A stretch of 25,017 nt of DNA. Source: Eubacteriales bacterium. GTDB taxonomy: Bacteria; Bacillota_A; Clostridia; Christensenellales; Aristaeellaceae. Where the stretch lies: assembly GCA_029974855.1 (NCBI GenBank), contig JARKQO010000305.1, positions 1-25,017 on the forward strand, written 5' to 3'. The notes beneath the pieces were generated by a model that saw only the letters and a list, made by a program, of their open reading frames with translations, did not search any database and was not told where the DNA came from. Positions 8,607 through 15,356 of the stretch are shown here, one piece after another; within the stretch, counting starts at the first letter, position 1, and every line of letters begins with the position of its first letter. The position numbers were made by a program, and so were the translations under genes.

Positions 8607-9392
8607 TTACAGGCCCAGCAGCTCCCGGGCCTGGGCGGGGGTGGCGACCTCGCGCCCCAAGGACCGGGAAATATCCGCGATCTCCTTCACCAGCTGGGGG
8701 GTGGTGGCCAGCTTGCCCTGCTGGGTGTAGGGGTAATCCTCGGTGCCCACCCGCACGTTGTCCCCGTGGATGATGGCGGCCACCAGAATATCCATCTGCT
8801 CCGGGCACATGATGCTTACGGTCATGGCGCAGCTGTCCGGCATCAGGCTCCTGCGGTAGAGGTACTCCCGCACCGTGGGGGGAGACCAGGTGCCTCCCGG
8901 CCAGCCGAAGAACAAGGTGTTGATGTAGGGGGCGTCCAGCAGGTCCTGCTCGATCAGGCGGCACAGGTTCCAGATGGAGCCCGCGTGCCATACCTCAAAC
9001 TCCGGCTTCACGCCGTATTTGCGGCAGGCCACGGCGTATTCCTCCAGCTCCGCCAGGGGGTGCAGCACATCGCAATTGAGGCCCGTAAAGGCTTCCGCGT
9101 GGTGATTGAGGATGATGGAAACCATATCCGACTTGTTTTCAAAAAGCCCGATCCGTTCTTGCAGCGGAATGCTGGACATGCCGCTTTGGATGATAATGTC
9201 GGACTTGGCCCGCACGCCCTGGATCACCTCGGTCCACTGCCCCTGGGCGTGGGTGTGCAGCACGGCTGCGCCGCTTTCCCGGCAGCGGAGGGTTTCCTCG
9301 ATGATTTCCGGGGCGGTCTGGGGATATGCCACCTCCGGCTTCAGCCAGCAGATGTTGGGGGTGGCGGTAATGATCAGCGGGGTTTTTCTCAT
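8607..9392 (-). CDS. Beta-keto acid cleavage enzyme (BKACE, DUF849 family)
   Basis: The 261-residue protein matches the BKACE fold. A metal-binding HTH pair falls at H46/H48, the same numbering as I recall for the founding 3-keto-5-aminohexanoate cleavage enzyme Kce. GDNVRVGTEDYPY near the C-terminus places the third zinc ligand at about E218. The N-terminal strand TATPNICWLKPE lacks the usual ITGA-type sequence, so this is a divergent subgroup. BKACEs condense a beta-keto acid with acetyl-CoA and release acetoacetate plus a new CoA ester. Here a beta-keto acid from the sugar dehydrogenases is the probable substrate. AAGGAG with 9 nt spacing precedes the ATG. The aldehyde dehydrogenase of the divergent operon could provide acetyl-CoA. 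Confidence 0.85.
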   Translation of the reverse strand: MRKTPLIITATPNICWLKPEVAYPQTAPEIIEETLRCRESGAAVLHTHAQGQWTEVIQGVRAKSDIIIQSGMSSIPLQERIGLFENKSDMVSIILNHHAEAFTGLNCDVLHPLAELEEYAVACRKYGVKPEFEVWHAGSIWNLCRLIEQDLLDAPYINTLFFGWPGGTWSPPTVREYLYRRSLMPDSCAMTVSIMCPEQMDILVAAIIHGDNVRVGTEDYPYTQQGKLATTPQLVKEIADISRSLGREVATPAQARELLGL

Positions 9393-9480
9393 ATCTGATT
9401 TCTCCTTTTCAGGCGTGTTGTGAAAATGCGGGGCGGTCCTCCGGCCGCTATAGATGGGGCAATCCCCAAGCCGGGGTCCC

Positions 9481-11754
9481 TTAGGGAACCGGCAGGATGG
9501 TCTTGGGCATGGTGGTCATTTTGCGGCAGCCCGACCGGGTCACCACATAGCAGTCCTCCACCCCGATCAGCGCGCCCTCGAACTCTTCCCAGGCCTCGAT
9601 CTCAAAGACCATGTTGGGTTCAAAGGGCTTATCCAGCGCCCCCAAAGAGCCGAAGATGTGCTGGTCCTCGCACTGCAAGCCGATGCTGTGGCCGATGGCA
9701 AAGGCCAAACCATCGGGAACGGTTTCCTTATACCAAGCCAGGGCTTCCTCTCCCAGGGCCTTCATGTTCACGCCGGGGCGAATGCGGTCCTCAAAATACT
9801 TCTGGAAATCCAGCAGGCCTTGTATCAGCTCCGCCGCCCGGGGCGGTACCTCGCCCACCACCACGTGCTGGTTCACGTCCGCCACATAGCCCTTGTAAAT
9901 CGCGCCGAAATCCAGGCGGATGATCTCTCCCCGCTTCACCGCCCGGCCAGTGCCCGGGGCCTCGGGGTCGGAGTCGCCGATGGTCATGGTCAGGTGGTCC
10001 CAGTCATCCGCCCCATGGCGCATCATGGAATCCTTGCCGATTTTCAGCAGCTCCAGGTCGGTAACGCCCTCCCGGACCGCGGCGATGGTATCCTTCAGGG
10101 CCAGCTCGGTGATATCCGCGGCCTTTTGGAGGCATTCCACCTCCAGGTCCTTTTTCACCAGGCGCAGGTCCAAAAACGCCTGGTCCGCCTCCATCACCAC
10201 CATGTCCGCCTTCTCCTGGGTGATGGCGTCCATCAAAAACTTGGGAGCTGTGGACTCCACGCCCACCCGCTTGCCGATCAGGCCCCATTTCTTGATCTTG
10301 GAGAACAGGGCCTTGCCCACCTCGTCCTGGTTCTCAATGCCCACCGTGTCGTGGAACCAGCAGAACTGGTCCGCGCTTTTGAACACCTTCCAGTGGAGGA
10401 TGGTGCCCTCGCCCTCCCGGCGGATCATGGCCAGGTTGGGGTATTGGTTGTTCAGGGCCAGCAAGATGGGGTTGGGGGCGCTGTGCAGCAAAGGCAGCCC
10501 GCTCAGGTAGAACACGTTCACCGGGGAGGCGGCGATCAGCAGGTCCAGATCATATTCGCGCATCACCTGCGCGGCCTTTTTGGGGTTGTATCCAATAGGC
10601 TCCACGACGTGTACCTCCGGCAATTTTTGGTGGATGGGGATGGCGGGGGCCAAACGCTCCAGGATCACCTCGGTGGTGCGGTGCTCGTCCGCCAGCTTCT
10701 CAACTTCGGCGGTTTCCACAGGCCGCCCCTCAATGGCGGAGAGATAGCCCGCCAGAATGCCCGCAATGGCGCTCATGGACTGCTCCGGGGTAAACTCCGG
10801 CTCCCGGTCCTCTAAGATACAACGGGCAAAATGCTCGTCCGTTTCCCGCACGGAAATGGTGTAATACTCCGGGAAGGCCGCGTGCTCAATCTCGGGCTCC
10901 ACCCATTTTTGCTGGTTCTCACCCATGCGCTCGTCAAAGGAGGAGTAGCGCACCGGCTTTTCCCAGGCGTGGTTCTCAAAGATGCTGCCCTTGGTGCCGA
11001 AGATTTCCATGCTGTTATAGGGCACGGTCATCTGGGTGAAGCTCACCATGATGTCCGCCACGGCCCCGTTGTCGAAATGGGCGATGGCCACGGCGTTGTC
11101 CTCGGCCTTTTCCGGCAGGTTGATGGCCTGCTTGGCCAAAGAAGCCACCACCTTGGTGCATTTGGCCCCGATGATGTACTCGATAGCGGCGAACTTATGG
11201 GCCGCCATGTCCATGAGGGCGCCGCCCCCGGCCTTGATGGGATCACCCTTCCAAAAGCCGCTTTCCGAAAGCCCGGCGATTTCGTTGACCCCTTCGTACG
11301 CCCGGATCATCAGCACGTCCCCGATGAGCCCCTGGCGCACGATCTCATGCATGTAGGTATGGGCGGGCAGAAAGCGGTGGTTTTCCGCGATCATGAACTT
11401 CACCCCGGCCTCCCGGCAGGCCTTGATCATCCTGCGGCAGCCCTCCAAGGTCGTTCCCATGGGCTTTTCGCAGAGCACGTGCTTCCCCGCCTGGGCGCAC
11501 TGCACCACGATGTCGTCGTGGTAGGTATGGGGCACCATCACCAGCACCGCGTCGATGTCGGAGGCCAGCATATCCTCCAGCCGTTCAAAGGGCTTCATAT
11601 CGCCGTCCCGGTAGCGGCGGGCCATCTTCTTTGCCTTCTCAAAGTCCCTGTCATAGACCGCCGTATAGCGGATGTATTGGGAGCCCCTGTCCCCGTTGCT
11701 GTGGAAATAGAACGCGCCCCCAGCGCCGATAATGCCAAACTTCACGTGATCCAT
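9481..11754 (-). CDS. Gfo/Idh/MocA oxidoreductase fused to M24-family (Xaa-Pro aminopeptidase/creatinase-like) hydrolase
   Basis: One uninterrupted 757-residue frame encodes two complete enzymes. Residues 1-383 are a Gfo/Idh/MocA dehydrogenase: nucleotide motif GIIGAGG (8-14), CEKPMG with catalytic K97, and GGGALMDMAAHK with D182/H186. Residues 384-757 are an M24 'pita-bread' hydrolase with a creatinase-type N-domain and all five metal ligands apparently present: D615, D626, H689 (GHSIG), E720 (FEIEAW) and E733 (GVED). M24 proteins include aminopeptidase P, prolidase, creatinase, ectoine hydrolase and DMSP lyase DddP, so the reaction may not be peptide cleavage. A Shine-Dalgarno and GTG lie exactly at the junction. 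AGGAGG with about 10 nt spacing supports the main start. I know no characterised fusion of these two families. Confidence 0.88.
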   Translation of the reverse strand: MDHVKFGIIGAGGAFYFHSNGDRGSQYIRYTAVYDRDFEKAKKMARRYRDGDMKPFERLEDMLASDIDAVLVMVPHTYHDDIVVQCAQAGKHVLCEKPMGTTLEGCRRMIKACREAGVKFMIAENHRFLPAHTYMHEIVRQGLIGDVLMIRAYEGVNEIAGLSESGFWKGDPIKAGGGALMDMAAHKFAAIEYIIGAKCTKVVASLAKQAINLPEKAEDNAVAIAHFDNGAVADIMVSFTQMTVPYNSMEIFGTKGSIFENHAWEKPVRYSSFDERMGENQQKWVEPEIEHAAFPEYYTISVRETDEHFARCILEDREPEFTPEQSMSAIAGILAGYLSAIEGRPVETAEVEKLADEHRTTEVILERLAPAIPIHQKLPEVHVVEPIGYNPKKAAQVMREYDLDLLIAASPVNVFYLSGLPLLHSAPNPILLALNNQYPNLAMIRREGEGTILHWKVFKSADQFCWFHDTVGIENQDEVGKALFSKIKKWGLIGKRVGVESTAPKFLMDAITQEKADMVVMEADQAFLDLRLVKKDLEVECLQKAADITELALKDTIAAVREGVTDLELLKIGKDSMMRHGADDWDHLTMTIGDSDPEAPGTGRAVKRGEIIRLDFGAIYKGYVADVNQHVVVGEVPPRAAELIQGLLDFQKYFEDRIRPGVNMKALGEEALAWYKETVPDGLAFAIGHSIGLQCEDQHIFGSLGALDKPFEPNMVFEIEAWEEFEGALIGVEDCYVVTRSGCRKMTTMPKTILPVP
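10603..10618 (-). promoter_or_regulatory. Internal Shine-Dalgarno and GTG at the domain junction of the fusion gene
   Basis: On the minus strand GGAGG (10614-10618) is followed after 8 nt by an in-frame GTG (10605-10603), codon 384. Translation from here would give a free-standing M24 protein of 374 residues, the usual length for that family. It could be a working internal start giving two products, or the relic of two formerly separate genes. Confidence 0.5.
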
Positions 11755-11793
11755 CCGGTTCCTTCCTCCTTCCTTGATCGCGCTCCGCCAATC

Positions 11794-12225
11794 CTAGATG
11801 AACTCGTCCAAAATCAGTTCAAAGATCCGCTGGAACGCGATCGCGTCATGCCGCGGTCCGGTGTAGGTGATATCCCCGTTCATCTGGGCCACGCTGGAGT
11901 GGACGTTTCCGGTCATAATGTCCAGCACGGTCCTGGCGGAAATGGAGAAGATCACCGTGGGGGTGGGCCAGTGGCCGCTGTAGACCTGGCAGGCCCCGTC
12001 CCCGCACACCACCGCATAGCTGTTTTCTCCCAGAAGGAACTGGAACGCCTGGGTCATGCCGTTCATTTCGTACTGAATCTCTTCCGTGTGGTTGCATACC
12101 TGCCCAAAAAGCGTAAACGCTTTTTCCAGCTCCTGCTCTGTTAAGGTCCCTTCCTGGATTTTTGGCCGGAGCTCCGCCAGCAATCCCTGATCCAGCCCCT
12201 CGGCTTTCCCAACCAGCTGCTTCAC
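11794..12225 (-). CDS. Small SCP2-like sterol-carrier-domain protein
   Basis: The C-terminal part (SARTVLDIMTGNVHSSVAQMNGDITYTG, then a terminal helix) resembles the SCP-2 sterol/lipid-binding fold, which binds hydrophobic or acyl-CoA-like ligands. From the GTG at 12225 it has 143 residues. AAAGGGGGA lies about 10 nt upstream of that GTG. The frame stays open to a TTG at 12279, but that codon has no ribosome-binding site, so I prefer the GTG; the start is uncertain. It is the first gene after the promoter at 12337-12365 and ends in TAG, 39 nt before the fusion gene. An SCP2 protein leading a sugar-catabolic operon is unexpected; its role here is unknown. Confidence 0.7.
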   Translation of the reverse strand: MKQLVGKAEGLDQGLLAELRPKIQEGTLTEQELEKAFTLFGQVCNHTEEIQYEMNGMTQAFQFLLGENSYAVVCGDGACQVYSGHWPTPTVIFSISARTVLDIMTGNVHSSVAQMNGDITYTGPRHDAIAFQRIFELILDEFI

Positions 12226-12313
12226 TTTGGCATCATCCCCCTTTTTCTTGTTCGCCTCATGCCTGTACCATCGCGGCAAGGCGGTGGGACCGGAGAGGCA
12301 AATTGGTAAACTT

Positions 12314-12367
12314 ATTTGACAACTTTGTATAGTCCGATCTTACCACAGAAATCCCTGGTTGTCAAAT
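12314..12367. promoter_or_regulatory. Inverted repeat over the operon A promoter, candidate GntR operator
   Basis: ATTTGACAAC (12314-12323) and its exact complement GTTGTCAAAT (12358-12367) form a 10-bp perfect inverted repeat whose arms are 44 bp apart centre to centre, about four helical turns. One arm contains the -35 box of the minus-strand promoter and the other lies just past the start point, so a protein bound at both could block initiation. The operon-encoded FCD-GntR protein is the obvious candidate; no binding evidence exists. Confidence 0.5.
12337..12365 (-). promoter_or_regulatory. Promoter for the SCP2/fusion/BKACE/importer operon
   Basis: On the minus strand a perfect -35 TTGACA (12365-12360) is separated by 17 nt from TAAGAT (12342-12337, 4 of 6 consensus bases). 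Transcription would start near 12330, about 105 nt before the GTG of the SCP2-domain gene. It sits in the gap after the transketolase gene, where no clear terminator was seen, so read-through from the upstream operon may also contribute. Confidence 0.65.
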
Positions 12368-12433
12368 GGGGGAGAGTAAATTCTTTATTGCATACGCTTG
12401 GGGGCTTCACAGGGCTGGATTATCCCGCAATCC

Positions 12434-13381
12434 TCAACGGTGCAGCTCGCTTTCGATCCTGGCGGCGATGGTCCGGGCGGTGAGCCCGTATTGGTCAAAA
12501 AGCTCTTCGTCGTTGCCGGACTCCAGGAAGATGTCCTGGTATCCGATGCGGATGACCCGGCAGGGTTCTTTTTCCGCAGCCACCTCGGCCACGGCGGAGC
12601 CCAGCCCGCCGATTACCGAATGGTTTTCCACCGTAAAGATGGGCTTTCCCATCCGGCAGGCATCCACAATGGCCTCCTGGTCGATGGGCTTGAGGGTGTG
12701 AAAATGAACGTGGCGCAGCGACAGGCCCCTTTGCCTCAGCATTTCCACCGCCTCCTTGGCCCGGGCGGTCATCATGCCGGTGGAAAACACCGTGGCGTCG
12801 TCGCCCTGGGCCATGGGAACGGCCTTGCCAAGGGTAACGGCATGGTCCGCAGGGAACAGTACCGGGATTTCGCAACGCACCGTGCGCAGGTACACAGGCC
12901 CTGGCAGCTGGGTGGCCAGCCGGACCAGCAGCCGGGTTTCCACCGCGTCCGCGGGCTCCAGCACCGTCATATGGGGCAAAGCCCGCATCACCGCCACATC
13001 CTCCACGCTGGCGTGGCTTCCGCCGGCCCGGCCCGTGGGCAGCCCCGCGTACCCGCCGCTCAGCTTCACGTTGGCTTTAGGCAGCGCCACGGCGTTGCGG
13101 ACCTGGTCCCCAGCCCGGTGGGCCAAGAACACCCCGAAGGCCGAAACCCAGGGCACCAGCCCCGCCGCCGCCATGCCCGCCGCAATGCCCACCATGTTCT
13201 GTTCCGCGATGCCGATTTGATAGAACCGCTCCGGATAGGCATTTCGGAAAAGATGGGTTTGGGTGGAGGTGCACACGTCCGCGTCCAGCACCACAACCCT
13301 GTCATTCTCCGCCGCAAGCTCCACCAGCGCTTCCCCAAAGGAAGCCCGCTGCTCGATCATTGTGCCCGGCTGAACCGTCAT
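12434..13381 (-). CDS. Transketolase C-terminal subunit (split transketolase)
   Basis: From ATG 13381 the product has 315 residues and covers the pyrimidine-binding and C-terminal domains of transketolase. The glutamate that activates ThDP is present (GIAEQNM, about E60). The open frame extends to 13531, but that leader overlaps the partner subunit gene and is not family-like. ATG 13381 has GGAGG at 9 nt and overlaps the partner's stop as ATGA, so equal synthesis of the two subunits is expected. Split transketolases can serve the pentose phosphate pathway or act on unusual ketoses such as apulose 4-phosphate or sulfofructose phosphate; placement in this catabolic operon argues for a dedicated substrate. 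Confidence 0.93.
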   Translation of the reverse strand: MTVQPGTMIEQRASFGEALVELAAENDRVVVLDADVCTSTQTHLFRNAYPERFYQIGIAEQNMVGIAAGMAAAGLVPWVSAFGVFLAHRAGDQVRNAVALPKANVKLSGGYAGLPTGRAGGSHASVEDVAVMRALPHMTVLEPADAVETRLLVRLATQLPGPVYLRTVRCEIPVLFPADHAVTLGKAVPMAQGDDATVFSTGMMTARAKEAVEMLRQRGLSLRHVHFHTLKPIDQEAIVDACRMGKPIFTVENHSVIGGLGSAVAEVAAEKEPCRVIRIGYQDIFLESGNDEELFDQYGLTARTIAARIESELHR

Positions 13382-14208
13382 GGCGCGTTCCTCCCTTCCA
13401 GCTCGGCAATGGCCTGCTCCAGCTGTTGATCGTTGGGGGCCTTTCCATGCCACTGGTACTGCCCCTCCATAAAGCTGACCCCTTTGCCCTTCACCGTGTT
13501 GGCGATGACCGCCACGGGGCCTTGTTCGCATTCCACAGCCGCCGCCTGAAGGGCGGGCAGAAGCTGGCCCAGGTCGTGGCCGTCGGTTTCGATGACGCGC
13601 CAGCCAAAGGCGCTGAGCTTTTGCCCCAGGGGGTCGATGTCCACCCCGTCCGCCAGGGTGGAGGACAGCTGGACCCGGTTATGGTCCACAATGGCCACCA
13701 GGTTGCGCACCCGGTGGGCCCCCGCGTACAGGAACGCCTCCCATACCTGGCCCTCCTGGCACTCCCCGTCCCCCATGAGCACATAGGCTTTGTAGCTTTC
13801 GCCCAGGGCCGCAGCCCCCAGCACCATGCCGATGCCAATGGAAAGGCCTTGGCCCAGAGAGCCGGAGCTGTAGTCCACCCCCGGGCACTTATGCATGTCC
13901 GGATGGCCTTGCAAGGTGGTGCCGGTGGCATCGAAGGTGTACAGCAGCTCCCGGTCGAAATAGCCCCGCAGGGCCAAAGCCGCGTAATACCCGGGGGTAC
14001 AATGGCCCTTGGAGAGGATGAACCGGTCCCGGTGGGGCAAAGCGGGGTGCTGGGGATCAACCCGCATCACCGCAAAATACAGCGCGCTGAGGATGTCCGC
14101 CGCAGACATAGAGCCGCCCACGTGGCCCACCCCCGCGTGGTTTGCCATGCGCAGGATGGCCTTTCGCATCTCCAAGGAAATCTGTTGCAGCTCCGCGATG
14201 GTGGTCAT
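13378..14208 (-). CDS. Transketolase N-terminal (ThDP-binding) subunit
   Basis: The 276-residue protein is the pyrophosphate-binding half of transketolase. It shows conserved H29 (GHVGGS), H69 (SKGHC), GHPD at about 101-104, and the ThDP/Mg signature GDGECQEG (146-153) ending in N177. It forms the active enzyme with the C-terminal subunit encoded just downstream (ATGA overlap) and moves a two-carbon ketol unit between sugars. Its own start overlaps the stop of the upstream dehydrogenase gene, again as ATGA, so three genes are translationally chained. Confidence 0.94.
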   Translation of the reverse strand: MTTIAELQQISLEMRKAILRMANHAGVGHVGGSMSAADILSALYFAVMRVDPQHPALPHRDRFILSKGHCTPGYYAALALRGYFDRELLYTFDATGTTLQGHPDMHKCPGVDYSSGSLGQGLSIGIGMVLGAAALGESYKAYVLMGDGECQEGQVWEAFLYAGAHRVRNLVAIVDHNRVQLSSTLADGVDIDPLGQKLSAFGWRVIETDGHDLGQLLPALQAAAVECEQGPVAVIANTVKGKGVSFMEGQYQWHGKAPNDQQLEQAIAELEGRNAP

Positions 14209-15323
14209 CTGTTTCCCTCCCGGTAGCGGTCCAGCTCATCCACCTTCACGGGCCGATTTCGCGCCGCCGATTCTATGGCCGCCAAGGAGAATTTCAGCAC
14301 CTCCCGGCCACCCTCTCCCGTCAGCACCGGGGGACGGTTTTGCCGGATGGCGTCGATGAAGTCCTTGGAGCTGGCGATGAAGCTGTCCGCCCAATCGTCC
14401 TTGAGCATGTGGTAGGCTGTGGTGACGCCGTTGCGGTACACCTGGAGGGTGGGCTCTTGGATCATCTTGCCGGTGCAGCGGGTGATGAGGATCACCCCGT
14501 GGGTGCCGGTGATCTCCACCCGCTCGTCGCAGGCATAGTAGGAGGTATTGATGTCCAGCTCCGGGGCGTAGGAAATGTCAAACACCCCTTGCCGCCCGCC
14601 CTCTTTGCAGCGCCAGGTGATCATGGCGGGGGCGTCCTCGTAGAACTGCACCCGAGTTCCGTCCTCCGCGGTGTGCACCGCCCCGGCGATGGGGGTTTTG
14701 TCGATGAAGGCAAACACCTCGTCCGGCTCCCCCATGAAATACCGGGCCACGGAGAACTTGTGGTTCCCGTCGTCAAACACCAGAGGGCCGCCGCCGCAGG
14801 TTTCCTGCTGCATGCGCCACAGCCAGGTGGTGGGGTCCACATACCAGCCGCAGCGGTTGTTCCCCGCCAGCATCCGCAGCCGGATGGTCACCGGGTCGCC
14901 AATCTCGCCCGCCTCAATCAGCTCCTTGGCCTTGGTATAGGGGGGATAGAAGATGAAGTTCTCGTACACCTTCAGCCAGACGCCGTGGGCCTTGGCGGCC
15001 TCAATCATGGCGTCGCACTCCTGAAGGTTCAGGGCCATGGGCTTTTGCACGGATACGTGCTTTTTGGCCTCGCAGGCCTGAATGGTCATGTCCTTGTGCA
15101 GATGGTGGGGCACCAGCAGCTCCACCGCGTGGACATTGGGGTCCGCCAGCACCTGGCTGTAGTCCCCATACACCTTTTCAGCCCCTACCTCCTTGCCAAA
15201 GGCCCGGGCCTTTTCCAAATCCACGTCGCACACCGCATACACCCGCGCGTCCGGATGGTCCAGATAGCCCAGGACGTTCAGCGTGGCGATTCTTCCGCAT
15301 CCAACGATGGCAATGTTGATCAT
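14205..15323 (-). CDS. Gfo/Idh/MocA-family NAD(P)-dependent oxidoreductase
   Basis: The 372-residue protein has an N-terminal Rossmann motif IAIVGCGRIA (4-13), a QKPMA motif with catalytic K94 (family EKP with Q for E), and CGGGPLVFDDGNHK carrying the catalytic-site H188. It resembles inositol or sugar 2-/3-dehydrogenases but is only distantly similar to the N-terminal half of the fusion protein, so it is not a recent duplicate. It probably oxidises a cyclic or linear sugar to a keto-sugar that feeds the ThDP-dependent enzymes encoded on either side. AAGGAG at about 7 nt supports the start. Confidence 0.92.
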   Translation of the reverse strand: MINIAIVGCGRIATLNVLGYLDHPDARVYAVCDVDLEKARAFGKEVGAEKVYGDYSQVLADPNVHAVELLVPHHLHKDMTIQACEAKKHVSVQKPMALNLQECDAMIEAAKAHGVWLKVYENFIFYPPYTKAKELIEAGEIGDPVTIRLRMLAGNNRCGWYVDPTTWLWRMQQETCGGGPLVFDDGNHKFSVARYFMGEPDEVFAFIDKTPIAGAVHTAEDGTRVQFYEDAPAMITWRCKEGGRQGVFDISYAPELDINTSYYACDERVEITGTHGVILITRCTGKMIQEPTLQVYRNGVTTAYHMLKDDWADSFIASSKDFIDAIRQNRPPVLTGEGGREVLKFSLAAIESAARNRPVKVDELDRYREGNR

Positions 15324-15356
15324 GTTCCTTCTCCTTCCAGATGCACTGTGCTGTCC

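Noticed and set aside
12417..12433. Terminator after the transketolase C-terminal subunit gene
   Set aside because: A 5-bp GGATT/AATCC stem with no T-run is too weak to support termination.
13382..13531. N-terminal extension of the transketolase C-terminal subunit
   Set aside because: It overlaps the partner subunit gene and has arginine-rich shadow composition. ATG 13381 has GGAGG and an ATGA overlap.
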